The translations under genes were made by a program, and so were the position numbers. The notes below the pieces were generated by a model. That model saw nothing but the letters and a program-made list of their open reading frames with translations, did no database searches and was not told the origin of the DNA. Shown here one piece after another: positions 8,557 through 18,890 of a stretch of DNA of 64,000 bases. Origin of the DNA: Pseudooceanicola spongiae. GTDB taxonomy: Bacteria > Pseudomonadota > Alphaproteobacteria > Rhodobacterales > Rhodobacteraceae. Every line of letters starts with the position of its first letter. Within the stretch, counting starts at the first letter, position 1. The stretch spans positions 728,501 to 792,500 of the forward strand of contig NZ_CP045201.1 in NCBI RefSeq assembly GCF_014899185.1, written 5' to 3'.

Positions 8557-9066
8557 TCACAGCGTTTCTGCGGCCGTCAGCAGCAGTGTCAGGGCGTGCT
8601 CGACACTGCGGGCCCGTACCGCTTCGCGCCCGAGCGCACCGAATTCCACCGTTTGGGACTGCGTGCCCTTGGGCGTGGTGACGGCAAAGCAGACCCGGCC
8701 TTCGGGCTTATGCTCGGATCCGCCAGGGCCCGCGATACCCGTCGTGGACACAGCAATTTCAGCGTGAAAGCGCGTGGCCGCGCCGGTGGCCATCTGACGC
8801 GCGACGGGTTCGGACACTGCGCCATGGGCGTCGAGAGTGTCGGAGTGCACCCCCAGCAGGTCCATCTTGGCCGCGTTGGAATAGCTGACCACCCCGCCCA
8901 GCACCACATCTGAACTGCCAGCGACATCCGTCAGCGCTGCGGCGACGAGGCCGCCAGTACAGCTCTCGGCGGTGGCGAGGCAGACCCCTGCGGCGCGACA
9001 GGCGGCAAGCAACGCCTGTGCCAGACAGGGGTCGAGGCGGGTGGAGGCGGGGGCCGCATCGTTCAC
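8557..9066 (-). CDS. pncC: CinA C-terminal-type nicotinamide-nucleotide amidohydrolase
   Basis: This 169-residue protein consists only of the CinA C-terminal domain, which in characterised members deamidates NMN in pyridine-nucleotide recycling. Characteristic segments are CLATAESCTGGLVAAALTDV, GGVVSYSNAAKMDLLGV and TGIAGPGGSEHKPEGRVCFA. The ATG overlaps the pgpA stop by four bases, making it the last gene of the ispDF-pgpA-pncC operon. Confidence 0.9.
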   Translation of the reverse strand: MNDAAPASTRLDPCLAQALLAACRAAGVCLATAESCTGGLVAAALTDVAGSSDVVLGGVVSYSNAAKMDLLGVHSDTLDAHGAVSEPVARQMATGAATRFHAEIAVSTTGIAGPGGSEHKPEGRVCFAVTTPKGTQSQTVEFGALGREAVRARSVEHALTLLLTAAETL

Positions 9067-9557
9067 ATCAGCACCAGATGTGCAAAGGCGGCGAGGGCGA
9101 TGACCAACACGGCTGCGATCACACCGGCGATCACATCGTCCAGCATCACGCCCAGCGGATCATTGCGCCGGTCCGCCCAGCCGACGGGGCCGGGTTTCCA
9201 GATATCGAACAACCGAAAGCCGAGGAACGCCGCGACCCAGCCGGGCCAGAGGGCGGTGAGATCTGCGCCGACATGCGCGGCTCCGATCGAGACAGGCAGG
9301 AAGGCGATCCAGAGGCCGACGACTTCGTCAATCACGATCTCGGAGGGGTCGTGATTGGCAAGACCCGCCGTTTCGACCCGCGTCGCCCAGAGACCCCCGA
9401 CAAACGCGAGCGCTGTTGCGATCACAAGCAGCACAGGCCCGCCGATCAGATGGATCGGCCAGGCCAGAATCAGGGCGGCGAGGGTGCCCCAGGTGCCCGG
9501 AGCGGGCTTGAAGTGGCCGACGCCACCAACCGTTGCGATCAGGTGAGATATCTTCAT
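9063..9557 (-). CDS. pgpA: Phosphatidylglycerophosphatase A
   Basis: This 164-residue membrane enzyme dephosphorylates phosphatidylglycerol phosphate in phospholipid synthesis. The N-terminal [19 protein letters not shown] and the acidic motif [20 protein letters not shown] are typical, as is [17 protein letters not shown]. It has several hydrophobic helices and a membrane-spanning C-terminus. It overlaps both neighbours by ATGA, so it is translationally coupled within the operon. Confidence 0.93.
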   Translation of the reverse strand: MKISHLIATVGGVGHFKPAPGTWGTLAALILAWPIHLIGGPVLLVIATALAFVGGLWATRVETAGLANHDPSEIVIDEVVGLWIAFLPVSIGAAHVGADLTALWPGWVAAFLGFRLFDIWKPGPVGWADRRNDPLGVMLDDVIAGVIAAVLVIALAAFAHLVLM

Positions 9558-10693
9558 GCGCTAATCAATGTCGCGGTGGCGATGGCCGCGATCCCTTCTT
9601 CTCTGCCCGTGAAGCCCAGCTTCTCGGAGGTGGTGGCCTTGATCGAAATCCGGTCTGCCTGCATCCCGGTGATGTCGGCCATCCTCGCCTGCATCGCACT
9701 GGCGTGGGGGCCGACCTTGGGCTGTTCGCAGATCAGCGTGCAGTCGATGTTTGAGATACGGTAGCCCTTCGTTTTGGCAAGCGCCACCGCATGCGCCAGA
9801 AAGATGTGGCTTTCGGCGCCCTTCCATTGCGGATCGGATGGCGGAAAATGGCGGCCGATATCGCCCTCGGCCAGCGCCCCGTAGATGGCGTCGGTGACCG
9901 CGTGCATGCCGACATCGGCGTCCGAGTGGCCCTTCAGCGCCTTGTCATGCGGCACCTTGATGCCACAGAGCCAGCAGCCATCGCCGGGCTCGAACGCGTG
10001 CACGTCAAAGCCGTTGCCTAGTCGAATATCCATGGATCTGTCCTGTTGTCGGTTCAAGATCGCCTCGGCCCGGGCAAAATCCTCGGGCAGGGTGATTTTC
10101 AGGTTGTCTTCGTGTCCAGCGACGATGCGCACGCTCATGCCTGCCGCGCGGGCAACTTCGACGTCGTCGGCGGCACCTCCGGGATGCGCGGCATGGGCTG
10201 CGATAAGCGGGGCAAGGCGAAAGCCCTGTGGGGTCTGGGCGCGCAGCAACCCCTCGCGGGACTGCACGCCAGAGACGTGGTCATCATCGGCCCGCCAGAG
10301 CGCATCTGTGACGGCCAGCCCGGGCGCGGCGGCCTCGGAGTGATCAAGTGCGGCGCGCACGGCGGCAACGACGCTCAGCGGCACACAGGGGCGGGCAACA
10401 TCGTGGATCAGAACATTGCGCACGACAGCAGGGTCCAGTTCCGCAAGGCCCGCGCGTACCGAAGCATCGCGCGATGCACCGCCTGCAACCCGGATCACCT
10501 CTTTCGGAAGGCCGCTGACTGCCATATCATCGGGGTGCAAAACCACGATGATCGGCGAAAGCCCTGCGCGCTGAATGGCGTCTATCGTCCAGTCCGCCAC
10601 ACGGCGTCCGCCTAGCATCTGCCATTGCTTTGCGGTCTGTCCTTTGGCCCGGGTGCCGCGCCCGGCGGCAACAATGATCGCGGCGTCTGTCAT
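9554..10693 (-). CDS. ispDF: Bifunctional IspD/IspF isoprenoid synthesis enzyme
   Basis: This 379-residue fusion covers two steps of the MEP pathway. The N-terminal IspD part (about 1-220) has [16 protein letters not shown] and [12 protein letters not shown] and forms CDP-methylerythritol. The C-terminal IspF part (about 222-379) has [35 protein letters not shown] and [16 protein letters not shown] and forms the cyclodiphosphate. The fusion is common in alphaproteobacteria. The start at 10693 follows GAGGAGA; the longer upstream frame is unsupported. Confidence 0.95.
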   Translation of the reverse strand: MTDAAIIVAAGRGTRAKGQTAKQWQMLGGRRVADWTIDAIQRAGLSPIIVVLHPDDMAVSGLPKEVIRVAGGASRDASVRAGLAELDPAVVRNVLIHDVARPCVPLSVVAAVRAALDHSEAAAPGLAVTDALWRADDDHVSGVQSREGLLRAQTPQGFRLAPLIAAHAAHPGGAADDVEVARAAGMSVRIVAGHEDNLKITLPEDFARAEAILNRQQDRSMDIRLGNGFDVHAFEPGDGCWLCGIKVPHDKALKGHSDADVGMHAVTDAIYGALAEGDIGRHFPPSDPQWKGAESHIFLAHAVALAKTKGYRISNIDCTLICEQPKVGPHASAMQARMADITGMQADRISIKATTSEKLGFTGREEGIAAIATATLISA

Positions 10694-10879
10694 CGTGCAC
10701 TGTCTCCTCGTGTTGCCTATCCCGAATAGGGCCCTGCGACACTGAGAGCAATGGCAGGTCTCCGGGCGCGCGCCCAAAAAACGGGCAGTTGTTTGGGTCT
10801 TCTTAGCTAATGCGGTGCGGTTTTGTTGTTCTTCCTCCAATTTCGGTCTAACGCATAGGCTGTTGCTCAAGGTTTAGGC

Positions 10880-11890
10880 ATGTCCCTCTCATCACTGAAC
10901 GATAAAGCTGCAAAGCCAGTCTGTCTTGCGCCTCTGGCGGGAATTACCGATCGTCCGTTCCGCGACCTCGTGTCGGGGTTCGGTGCGGATCTGGTGGTGT
11001 CCGAGATGGTGGCCAGTCAGGAAATGGTCCAGGCCAAACCCGGTGTGCGCGAGCGCGCCGAGCTGGGCCTTAGCTCGGCACGCACCTCCGTGCAGCTGGC
11101 CGGCCGCGATCCCTACTGGATCGGTGAGGCCGCGCGCATGGTCGAGGGGCAGGGCGCGAGCATCATCGATATCAACATGGGCTGCCCAGCCAAGAAGGTC
11201 GTGGGCGGTCTGTCCGGATCAGCGCTGATGCGCGATCTGGATCATGCGCTGACGCTGGTCGAGGCCGTGGTCGCCGCCGTCGCCATTCCGGTAACGCTGA
11301 AAATGCGCCTTGGCTGGGATGATGACACCCTCAACGCCCCCGAACTGGCGCGCCGCGCCGAGGCCGCGGGGGTGCAGATGGTCACCGTTCATGGGCGTAC
11401 CCGGTGCCAGTTCTACAAGGGCCGCGCCGACTGGGCCGCGATCCGCGCAGTGAAAGAGGCGGTCTCGATCCCGCTGATCGCCAATGGCGACATCACCGAC
11501 AGCGCCACTGCGGCCGATGCCCTGCGTCTGTCGGGGGCGGATGGCGTGATGATCGGGCGCGGTGCGCAGGGCAGGCCCTGGCTGCTGGCACAGGTCGCGG
11601 CAGAACTTCGCGGCGAGCCAGTGCCCCAAGCGCCGAGCGGCGAGGCCCTCGTCACGCTGGTCAGTGATCACTACGAAGCGATGCTCAGCTTTTACGGCCG
11701 CGATCTGGGACAGCGCGTCTCGCGCAAGCACCTTGGCTGGTACATGGACCATACCGGGTGCACTGGCGCTCTGCGTGGGCAGATCCTGCGCTCTGGCGAT
11801 GCGGCCGAGGTGTTTCGCATGCTGCCAGACGCGCTGCTGCCATCTCCCGATTTCCTTTCCTCACAGACGACAAAGGCGGCTGCTGCATGA
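10880..11890 (+). CDS. dusB: tRNA-dihydrouridine synthase B (NifR3 type)
   Basis: This 336-residue FMN-dependent enzyme reduces uridines in tRNA. It has the N-terminal PVCLAPLAGITDRPFRDLV, the catalytic region INMGCPAKKV and the FMN-phosphate-binding GADGVMIGRGAQGRPW. Its place as the first gene before ntrB is the classical nifR3-ntrBC arrangement of Rhodobacteraceae. The stop overlaps the ntrB start as ATGA. Confidence 0.95.
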   Translation: MSLSSLNDKAAKPVCLAPLAGITDRPFRDLVSGFGADLVVSEMVASQEMVQAKPGVRERAELGLSSARTSVQLAGRDPYWIGEAARMVEGQGASIIDINMGCPAKKVVGGLSGSALMRDLDHALTLVEAVVAAVAIPVTLKMRLGWDDDTLNAPELARRAEAAGVQMVTVHGRTRCQFYKGRADWAAIRAVKEAVSIPLIANGDITDSATAADALRLSGADGVMIGRGAQGRPWLLAQVAAELRGEPVPQAPSGEALVTLVSDHYEAMLSFYGRDLGQRVSRKHLGWYMDHTGCTGALRGQILRSGDAAEVFRMLPDALLPSPDFLSSQTTKAAAA

Positions 11891-13023
11891 CCTCGCAGGT
11901 GACACAAATAGACGCGGACAAACTGCAGGACGCCATCAGCGACGTCGAGGAGACGCCGGTCTGGGTTTCGCTGCCGGTGCCGGCGCTGCTGCTGGACCCC
12001 GACGACAACATCGTCTCGATCAACCCGGCGGCGGAGGGGTTTCTGAACACCTCTGCCAAGTCCATTCGCGGCCAGAAGGTCTGGGAGCGGGTGATGATCG
12101 ACTCGCCCCTCGAGGAAGCCTTTGAGCGGGCGCGCGCCACGGCCTCGCCGCTGTTCGTGAACGACGTCGATGTCGGCACTGGGGATCGCGCGCCGCTGCA
12201 TTGCAACCTGCAGATCTCGCCTTTGTCGGATCGCCCCGGTTTCATGCTGTTCCTGATTTCGCCGCGCGAGCTGGCGGGACGGATGACGCAGGACCATTCG
12301 GTGAAGTCCGCCGCCAAATCCGCCATCGGCATGGCCGAGATGCTGGCCCATGAAATCAAGAACCCTTTGGCGGGGATCATCGGCGCGGCACAACTGCTGT
12401 CGATGAACCTCAATACCGAGGACCGGGAGCTGACCGATCTGATCGTGGCCGAAAGCCGGCGCGTGGTGAAGCTGCTGGAACAGGTCGAACAGTTCGGTAA
12501 CCTAACCATGCCGGACCTGAAGCCGGTCAACCTGCATGACGTGCTGGACCGCGCGCGCCGATCGGCTCTGCTGGGCTTTGGTGGCAGCATGAAGATCGTC
12601 GAGGATTACGACCCCTCGCTGCCGCTCGCCTACGGCGACCCGGATCAGCTGCTGCAAGTCGTGCTGAACCTGCTGAAGAACGCTGCTCAGGCGGCCGGCT
12701 CGGAAGGCGGCAGGATCAGGTTGCACACCTACTTTGAGCACAGTTTCCGGCTGCGCCGCGCCGACGGCAAGGGCAAGTCTCTGCCGCTGCAGATCGAGAT
12801 TGAGGATGATGGCCCCGGGCTGCCCGAAGACATCGCCGGCGACATCTTCGATCCCTTCGTCTCGGGGCGTGAAAACGGCACCGGGCTGGGGCTGGCACTG
12901 GTCAGCAAGATTATCTCGGATCACGAGGGATGGATTTCCGTCACCTCGGTTCCGGGCAAGACGGTTTTTCGAATTTCGCTGCCGCGGGCACCGAAAGAGC
13001 TTATCGATAAGGAGATGAACTGA
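11887..13023 (+). CDS. ntrB: Nitrogen-regulation sensor kinase NtrB
   Basis: This 378-residue soluble histidine kinase has a PAS-like N-terminal domain ([20 protein letters not shown]), the phospho-acceptor His155 in [11 protein letters not shown], and the ATP-binding N box [13 protein letters not shown] and G boxes DDGPGLP and GTGLGLALV. No membrane helices are visible. It is expected to phosphorylate NtrC under control of PII. Overlaps at both ends (ATGA with dusB, TGATG with ntrC) show tight coupling. Confidence 0.94.
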   Translation: MTSQVTQIDADKLQDAISDVEETPVWVSLPVPALLLDPDDNIVSINPAAEGFLNTSAKSIRGQKVWERVMIDSPLEEAFERARATASPLFVNDVDVGTGDRAPLHCNLQISPLSDRPGFMLFLISPRELAGRMTQDHSVKSAAKSAIGMAEMLAHEIKNPLAGIIGAAQLLSMNLNTEDRELTDLIVAESRRVVKLLEQVEQFGNLTMPDLKPVNLHDVLDRARRSALLGFGGSMKIVEDYDPSLPLAYGDPDQLLQVVLNLLKNAAQAAGSEGGRIRLHTYFEHSFRLRRADGKGKSLPLQIEIEDDGPGLPEDIAGDIFDPFVSGRENGTGLGLALVSKIISDHEGWISVTSVPGKTVFRISLPRAPKELIDKEMN

Positions 13024-14396
13024 TGGACGGCACTGTTCTCGTAGCTGATGACGACCGCACGATCCGTACGGTGCTGACGCAGGCGCTGACCCGCGCGGGC
13101 TGCAAGGTTCACGCCACCTCCTCTCTGACCACGCTGATGCGGTGGGTGGGCGAGGGCAAGGGTGACGTGGTCATCTCTGATGTCATGATGCCCGATGGCA
13201 ATGGCCTGGAAATGCTGCCGAAGATCGCTCAGGACCGCCCGGGCCTGCCGGTCATCGTGATCTCGGCGCAAAACACCATCATGACTGCCATTCAGGCGGC
13301 CGAGGCCGAGGCCTATGACTATCTGCCCAAGCCCTTCGATCTGCCGGACCTGATGAAGCGAACTGCACGCGCTCTGGAACAACGCCAGCGCTCGCCCTCT
13401 TCCCAGCCCAAGACCGAGGAGAAAGAACGCCCCGACGAGCTGCCTCTGGTCGGACGGACCGCAGGCATGCAAGCCCTCTATCGCCTTGTCGCCCGGGTGA
13501 TGAACACCGATCTGCCCGTGCTGATCGCAGGCGAAAGCGGCACCGGCAAAAGCCTGATCGCCAAGGCCATCCACGATTTCAGTGACCGGCGCAATCTGCC
13601 CTTCATTGCCGTTTCTGCGGGCGATTTGCAGGATCTGGAGGGACCGGCGCGGGTGCTGGCACGCTCCAAGGGCGGCACGATCCTGTTTGACGAGATCGCG
13701 GATATCGACGGTGAAGTGCAGGCCCGCATCGTGCGCATGATGGACGGCCCGCAGGACATGCTGCCGCGCTTCATGGCCACCTCGCAAACCGATCTGAACC
13801 GCGCGATGGAGGACGGCGATCTGCGTCAGGATCTGTTCTACCGCCTCACCGGTGCCACGATCAACGTGCCGGCGCTGCGCGAACGCGTCGACGATATCCC
13901 GCTGCTGGTCGAGCATTTCCTGCACCGTGCCGAGCGTGAGGGCGCGATGCGTCGCTACCTGGCCGAAGATGCGCTGGAAATGATGCGCACCTACTCCTGG
14001 CCCGGCAACGTGCGCCAGCTGGAGAACGCCATCCGCCGTCTGGTGCTGACCGCGCGCACGGATGAGATCAGCCGCGTCGAAGTCGAAAGCGTTCTTGGCA
14101 ACCAGCCCGAGACCGAACCGCTGATGGGCGGGGCGAGCGATACCGAAAAGCTCTCCGGCTCCGTCGCGCGCCACCTGCGCCGCTACTTCGATCTGCATGG
14201 CAACATGCTGCCGCCACCGGGCCTCTACACCCGCATTCTGAAAGAGGTCGAGATGCCTCTGATCGAAATCGCGCTGGAAGCGACAGGCGGAAATCAGGCC
14301 AAATGTGCCGACCTGCTCGGGATCAACCGCAATACTTTGCGCAAGAAGATCACCGATCTGGATATTCGCGTGACACGCCGACGCAAGTTGATGTAA
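13023..14396 (+). CDS. ntrC: Nitrogen-regulation response regulator NtrC lacking the GAFTGA loop
   Basis: The protein has 457 residues: a receiver domain with phospho-acceptor Asp53 ([12 protein letters not shown]) and KPFD, an AAA+ domain with Walker A GESGTGKS from residue 170 and Walker [10 protein letters not shown], then a Fis-type HTH ([18 protein letters not shown]). Between [20 protein letters not shown] and Walker B the usual LFGHE...GAFTGA segment is missing. That loop contacts sigma-54. From the literature as I recall it, Rhodobacter capsulatus NtrC also lacks it and activates the housekeeping polymerase. The same mode is inferred here. Confidence 0.95.
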   Translation: MDGTVLVADDDRTIRTVLTQALTRAGCKVHATSSLTTLMRWVGEGKGDVVISDVMMPDGNGLEMLPKIAQDRPGLPVIVISAQNTIMTAIQAAEAEAYDYLPKPFDLPDLMKRTARALEQRQRSPSSQPKTEEKERPDELPLVGRTAGMQALYRLVARVMNTDLPVLIAGESGTGKSLIAKAIHDFSDRRNLPFIAVSAGDLQDLEGPARVLARSKGGTILFDEIADIDGEVQARIVRMMDGPQDMLPRFMATSQTDLNRAMEDGDLRQDLFYRLTGATINVPALRERVDDIPLLVEHFLHRAEREGAMRRYLAEDALEMMRTYSWPGNVRQLENAIRRLVLTARTDEISRVEVESVLGNQPETEPLMGGASDTEKLSGSVARHLRRYFDLHGNMLPPPGLYTRILKEVEMPLIEIALEATGGNQAKCADLLGINRNTLRKKITDLDIRVTRRRKLM

Positions 14397-14495
14397 AATC
14401 GCCACATAACCGTGGCCGATGGGAAACATCCCATGACGAGTCACAAAATATGGCGGCTGGCGTCTTAGGACGCCACATCAAGGCGGGGGGAGCCT

Positions 14496-16772
14496 GTGGC
14501 GACCCGGGCACGTAAATTGAACTGGAACCGCCTTGCGCGGTTGCAGCGTATAAGGCGCGTACAGAACGTGGCGACCTTGGGTCTGGTGACTCTTGGTCCG
14601 CTGCTGGTTCTGGCGACATTTCTGGTATTGGGTCCGCTCGACAAGGGCAGTTCGGCCATTGCTCTGCGACTCGTTGTGTTGGCCGATCTGGTCTACATCA
14701 TCGTCGTCGCAGCGCTGGTCATGCAGCGCGTGGCCAAGATGGTGGCGGCGCGGCGGGCTCAGTCGGCGGGTTCTCGCCTGCACTTGCGCCTGACCGGGGT
14801 GTTCACGCTTATGGCGCTGATCCCCACGGTTTCGGTGGCTATTTTCGCAGCGCTGACGATCAACATCGGGCTTGAGGGCTGGTTCTCGGATCGGGTGCGA
14901 CAGGTGGTGGGCAGCTCGCTCGCGGCCGCGCAGGCCTATGAGAACGAACACCGCAACGACATGACACAGGATGCCACAGCGCTGGCCAATCTGCTGGACG
15001 CGAGCCGCGACGCGGCCTTCTTCGTGGGCGATGCGGAGCTGCGTCAGGTGCTGACCTCCGGCCAGTCCCAGATCCAGCGCGGGCTGCGCGAGGCCTATAT
15101 CATCGATGGTGCTGGCGAGATCCGGGCCCGTGGTGATCGCTCCTATCTCTTTGATTATGAAAAGCCTTCGCTGCCCAGGATGACTGAATCCCGCGAAAAT
15201 GGCATCGCGATCATCGAGGATTGGGACAACAACGAATTCCGTGCGCTCGTCGCGCTGAAACGCTTTCCTGACCGCTATCTCTATGTCAGCCGTCAGGTCG
15301 ACGGAAAGATCCTGAACCTGCTCGACGATACGCAGGAAACCGTCCGCCTCTACCAGCAGCTTGAGAGCGAACGGGGCAGGGTGCTCTTTGAGTTCGGTCT
15401 GCTCTATGTCGGCTTTGCCGTGATCCTGATTCTGGCTGCGATCTGGCTTGGGCTTTGGTTCGCGGAACGGCTGTCGCGCCCGGTGGGCCGGCTGACCAGT
15501 GCCGCGCAGCAGGTGGGCGCCGGTGATCTGGACGTGCGGGTCTACGAGGAGGCCGGCAATGACGAATTCGCAATGCTCAGCCGCTATTTCAACCAGATGA
15601 CCCGGGAACTGAAGACGCAGCGGCAGGCGCTGCTGGACAACACCGCCCATATCGAGCTGCGCCGCCGTATGTTCGACAGCGTTCTCAGCTCCGTGACGTC
15701 GGGTGTGGTGGGGTTGGACGCGGAGGGGCATGTCACCTTCGTCAACCGCTCGGCAGAGCGGCTGCTAGATTGGCATGGCGAAAAACAGGCGCTGTCGCTG
15801 AGCATGGCGGTGCCCGAGTTCGGCCCAATGTTCGAGGCTCTGCGCAGCAGCGGTGGTCAGGTCATTCAGGAAGAGGTCAAGGTGACGCGGGGCGGCCTGC
15901 TGGAAAACCTTCTGGTGCGTATGGCGACCCGGCGCAACGAAGACGGGGTCAGCGAGGGCTACGTGGTGGCCTTTGACGATGTGACCGATCTTGTGACGGC
16001 ACAACGGATGGCCGCATGGGGGGATGTGGCGCGCCGTATTGCCCATGAAATCAAGAACCCCCTGACGCCGATCAAACTTTCCGCCGAACGGATCAAGCGC
16101 AAATTCTCCCGCCATCTTGAGGCGGAGCTGAGCGGTGATCTGGAAAGTCTGACCGATGTGATTGTGCGCCAGACGGACGATCTGCGACGCATCGTCGATG
16201 AATTTTCGAAATTTGCACGGATGCCAACGCCCGAACGGCGCGATCAGGATCTTGCCGCTCTGCTGCGTGATGCGGTTCTGCTGCAGCAATCCGGGCAACC
16301 GGATGTCGGATTCACTCTCTCGGTGCCCGAAGGGGTCATTCCTGCAGAGGTCGACGCAACGATGATCAGTCAGGCGCTAACCAACCTGATCAAGAACGCG
16401 GGCGAGGCCACCGAAGTTCTGGCCGAACGCGGCGCACCTGAAGGCTGGTCGCCTCAGATCCATGTCTCTCTTGAGGTGGTGGAGACCGAGCGCCTGCCAG
16501 AGGCGGTGATCCGCATCGCCGACAATGGCATCGGGCTGCCCGAAGATCGCGTCCGGCTGTTTGAACCCTACGTGACGACACGCGACAAAGGCACCGGCCT
16601 CGGCCTGCCCATCGTCAAGAAGATCATCGAGGAGCATGGCGGATCGCTGCTGCTGGATGATGCCCCTGCATTCGAAGGCGCGCCGTCCTCTCCGGGCGGC
16701 TCCCCCCACCGCGGCGCGATGGCCGTGATACGGCTGTCGCTGAAGCCGGTCGCCGCACATAATAAGCTATGA
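14496..16772 (+). CDS. ntrY: Membrane sensor kinase NtrY
   Basis: This 758-residue kinase has transmembrane segments near the N-terminus (roughly 30-95 and 100-120) and around 305-325. A HAMP linker (RLSRPVGRLTSAAQQVGAGD), a PAS domain, His517 in [20 protein letters not shown] and ATPase motifs (NLIKNAGEA, GTGLGLPIV) follow. The start is GTG at 14496 after GGGGGGAG. The 99 bp after ntrC may hold a separate promoter, but none is obvious. It pairs with NtrX and is linked in related bacteria to nitrogen and respiratory control. Confidence 0.94.
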   Translation: MATRARKLNWNRLARLQRIRRVQNVATLGLVTLGPLLVLATFLVLGPLDKGSSAIALRLVVLADLVYIIVVAALVMQRVAKMVAARRAQSAGSRLHLRLTGVFTLMALIPTVSVAIFAALTINIGLEGWFSDRVRQVVGSSLAAAQAYENEHRNDMTQDATALANLLDASRDAAFFVGDAELRQVLTSGQSQIQRGLREAYIIDGAGEIRARGDRSYLFDYEKPSLPRMTESRENGIAIIEDWDNNEFRALVALKRFPDRYLYVSRQVDGKILNLLDDTQETVRLYQQLESERGRVLFEFGLLYVGFAVILILAAIWLGLWFAERLSRPVGRLTSAAQQVGAGDLDVRVYEEAGNDEFAMLSRYFNQMTRELKTQRQALLDNTAHIELRRRMFDSVLSSVTSGVVGLDAEGHVTFVNRSAERLLDWHGEKQALSLSMAVPEFGPMFEALRSSGGQVIQEEVKVTRGGLLENLLVRMATRRNEDGVSEGYVVAFDDVTDLVTAQRMAAWGDVARRIAHEIKNPLTPIKLSAERIKRKFSRHLEAELSGDLESLTDVIVRQTDDLRRIVDEFSKFARMPTPERRDQDLAALLRDAVLLQQSGQPDVGFTLSVPEGVIPAEVDATMISQALTNLIKNAGEATEVLAERGAPEGWSPQIHVSLEVVETERLPEAVIRIADNGIGLPEDRVRLFEPYVTTRDKGTGLGLPIVKKIIEEHGGSLLLDDAPAFEGAPSSPGGSPHRGAMAVIRLSLKPVAAHNKL

Positions 16773-16779
16773 GGTAAAG

Positions 16780-18207
16780 ATGAGTGATATTTTGATTGTG
16801 GATGATGAGCGCGATATCCGCGCCCTGATTTCAGACATCCTGAAGGATGAAGGGTACACCACGCGTCTGGCCGGCAACTCAGATGAGTGTATGGAGCAGA
16901 TCAGCGCAGAGCCTCCGGCCATGATGATCCTGGATATCTGGCTCAAGGACAGCCAGATGGACGGCATCGACATCCTGAAATCGGTCAAGCGGGACAACCC
17001 GGAAATCCCGATCATCATCATCTCCGGGCACGGCAATATCGAAATTGCGGTCGCGGCGATCAAGCAGGGCGCCTATGACTTCATCGAAAAGCCCTTTAAT
17101 ATCGACCAGTTGCTGGTGGTCATCGGCCGCGCCATGGAAACCAGCCGTCTGCGGCGTGAAAATACACAGCTGAAAAAGCGCGAGGTCAACGCGGCCGAGA
17201 TGATCGGGGCGTCGCCGGGCTTCCGTGCCATGGTCTCGCAGCTGGACAAGGTGACGAAATCCAATGGTCGGGTGATGTTCAACGGGCCATCGGGCAGCGG
17301 CAAGGAGATCGCCGCGCGCTATGTCCACGCCAATTCTCTGCGTGCCGAGGCGCCCTTCGTGGTGGTTTCCTGCGCGCAGATCGAAGCGGACCGGATGGAG
17401 GAAGTGCTGTTCGGGCGCGAAAGCCCTGAGCGCGGGATCGAGCCGGGGCTGCTGGAGCAGGCCGACGGCGGTGTTATCTATTTCGACGAAGTCGCGGATA
17501 TGCCGATCGGCACTCAGTCCAAGATCCTGCGGGTGCTGGTCGATCAGCAGTTCCTGCGGGTTGGCGGCGCGGAAAAGGTGCGGGTGGATCTGCGGGTCCT
17601 GTCCTCCACCAGCCGAGATCTGGAGCAGGAAATCCTCGGCGGCCGCTTCCGCGAGGAGCTGTTTCACCGTCTCAACGTGGTGCCGGTTTTCGTCCCCTCG
17701 CTGTCTGAGCGGCGCGACGATATTCCGGTGCTGGCGGACCACTTCATCGACGTGCTGAATGCGACACAGGGTCTGCCGCGTCGCCGCCTGTCCGAGGAGG
17801 CCGCCGCGCTGATGCAGACGATGGTCTGGCCCGGCAACGTGCGCCAGCTGCGCAACATGATCGAACGCATCCTGATCCTCGGCGATGGCACCGGCGAGAT
17901 TGACGTGCGCGAAGTGCCGAGCGAAGACGACCGAAATACTGATGGTGAGGGGCGTGTGGTGCTGTCGGGCTCGCTGGCGATGCTGCCGCTGCGCGAGGCC
18001 CGCGAGGCATTTGAGCGCGAATATCTGCTGACGCAGATCAACCGCTTTGGCGGAAATATCTCGAAGACGGCGCAGTTCGTCGGGATGGAGCGCAGCGCCC
18101 TGCACCGCAAGCTGAAATCCCTCAACGTGGTGACGATGACCCGTGCCGGGGGCCGTATCGCGCGGATCGAGGACGAGATGGACGAAAGCACCACCGCTGC
18201 CGAGTGA
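16780..18207 (+). CDS. ntrX: Response regulator NtrX
   Basis: This 475-residue partner of NtrY has a receiver domain with Asp52 (MILDIWLKDSQMDGID) and IEKPFN, an AAA+ domain with GPSGSGKE and GGVIYFDEVADMP, and a C-terminal Fis-type HTH (RFGGNISKTAQFVGMERSAL). The GAFTGA sigma-54 loop is replaced by RESPERGIEPGLLEQ, as is usual for NtrX. A spacing of 7 bp from ntrY indicates one transcript. Confidence 0.94.
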   Translation: MSDILIVDDERDIRALISDILKDEGYTTRLAGNSDECMEQISAEPPAMMILDIWLKDSQMDGIDILKSVKRDNPEIPIIIISGHGNIEIAVAAIKQGAYDFIEKPFNIDQLLVVIGRAMETSRLRRENTQLKKREVNAAEMIGASPGFRAMVSQLDKVTKSNGRVMFNGPSGSGKEIAARYVHANSLRAEAPFVVVSCAQIEADRMEEVLFGRESPERGIEPGLLEQADGGVIYFDEVADMPIGTQSKILRVLVDQQFLRVGGAEKVRVDLRVLSSTSRDLEQEILGGRFREELFHRLNVVPVFVPSLSERRDDIPVLADHFIDVLNATQGLPRRRLSEEAAALMQTMVWPGNVRQLRNMIERILILGDGTGEIDVREVPSEDDRNTDGEGRVVLSGSLAMLPLREAREAFEREYLLTQINRFGGNISKTAQFVGMERSALHRKLKSLNVVTMTRAGGRIARIEDEMDESTTAAE

Positions 18208-18233
18208 TCTCGGCGGCGGCCGCGCCGGAGCAT

Positions 18234-18815
18234 CTAACGTACCAGGATCATTGCCCCATTGCTGATCTCGATCTTGGCGTAGCGGTTCAGGTAGGACATG
18301 CCGAGCAGGGGGGTGAAGAGCTCTCCGTCATTCACCATGGCGCGCACATTGCGATCGCTCACAGGGCCGAGGCTGACGGTATCGAGGGTGACAGGCGCCG
18401 TGCGCACCATGCCATTGGCGGTCCCTGCACTGCCGGAATAGACCAGAGCATCGGGGTCGATGCCGATGTGCTTTGCCGCTTCGCGCGTCAGGACGATATC
18501 CGTCGCGCCCGTGTCGATGAGGAAGGATTGCGCTGTGCCGTCGACCTCAAGCGTCACGTAGTAGTGGCCGTCGGCGGATTGCGGGATGCTGATACGGGTG
18601 CCGTCTTCGCTGAGGCTCTGCGCCGGGGTGAGGGTGCTGCGCACGCTGTCCCACATCCCGATGCCTGCAATGACGCCGACAAAGATCAGCGCCCAGAGCA
18701 GGGCGTGTCGCGCCATCTGACCCACGCGGTTCCTGTTGGAAACAAAGAAGTATCCTGCCACGACCAGTAGCAGAAGCAGCAGATAGGTCAGTTGTCCGAA
18801 ATCAATCCCACTCAT
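18234..18815 (-). CDS. Retropepsin-like aspartic protease, membrane-anchored
   Basis: The protein has 193 residues. Two hydrophobic segments near the N-terminus (LTYLLLLLLVVAGYFFV and LLWALIFVGVIAGIGMW) anchor a single retropepsin domain. That domain has the catalytic DTGATDIVL and the later LLGMSYLNRYAKIEIS, matching clan AA proteases of the TIGR02281 type. The active domain probably faces the periplasm, and its substrate is unknown. The start at 18815 (MSGIDFGQ) is chosen because the helices follow directly. Confidence 0.87.
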   Translation of the reverse strand: MSGIDFGQLTYLLLLLLVVAGYFFVSNRNRVGQMARHALLWALIFVGVIAGIGMWDSVRSTLTPAQSLSEDGTRISIPQSADGHYYVTLEVDGTAQSFLIDTGATDIVLTREAAKHIGIDPDALVYSGSAGTANGMVRTAPVTLDTVSLGPVSDRNVRAMVNDGELFTPLLGMSYLNRYAKIEISNGAMILVR

Positions 18816-18890
18816 GCTTGCCGATATAGGCGCGCGCAACCCGGATGTCATCGGCCTTGCTGAAAACCATTGTGTGAAAGACGCTTGGGG

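Noticed and set aside
12921..14444. Long open frame antisense to ntrC (507 codons)
   Set aside because: The sense frame has clear receiver, AAA+ and HTH motifs; the antisense protein is low-complexity His/Gln/Arg-rich.
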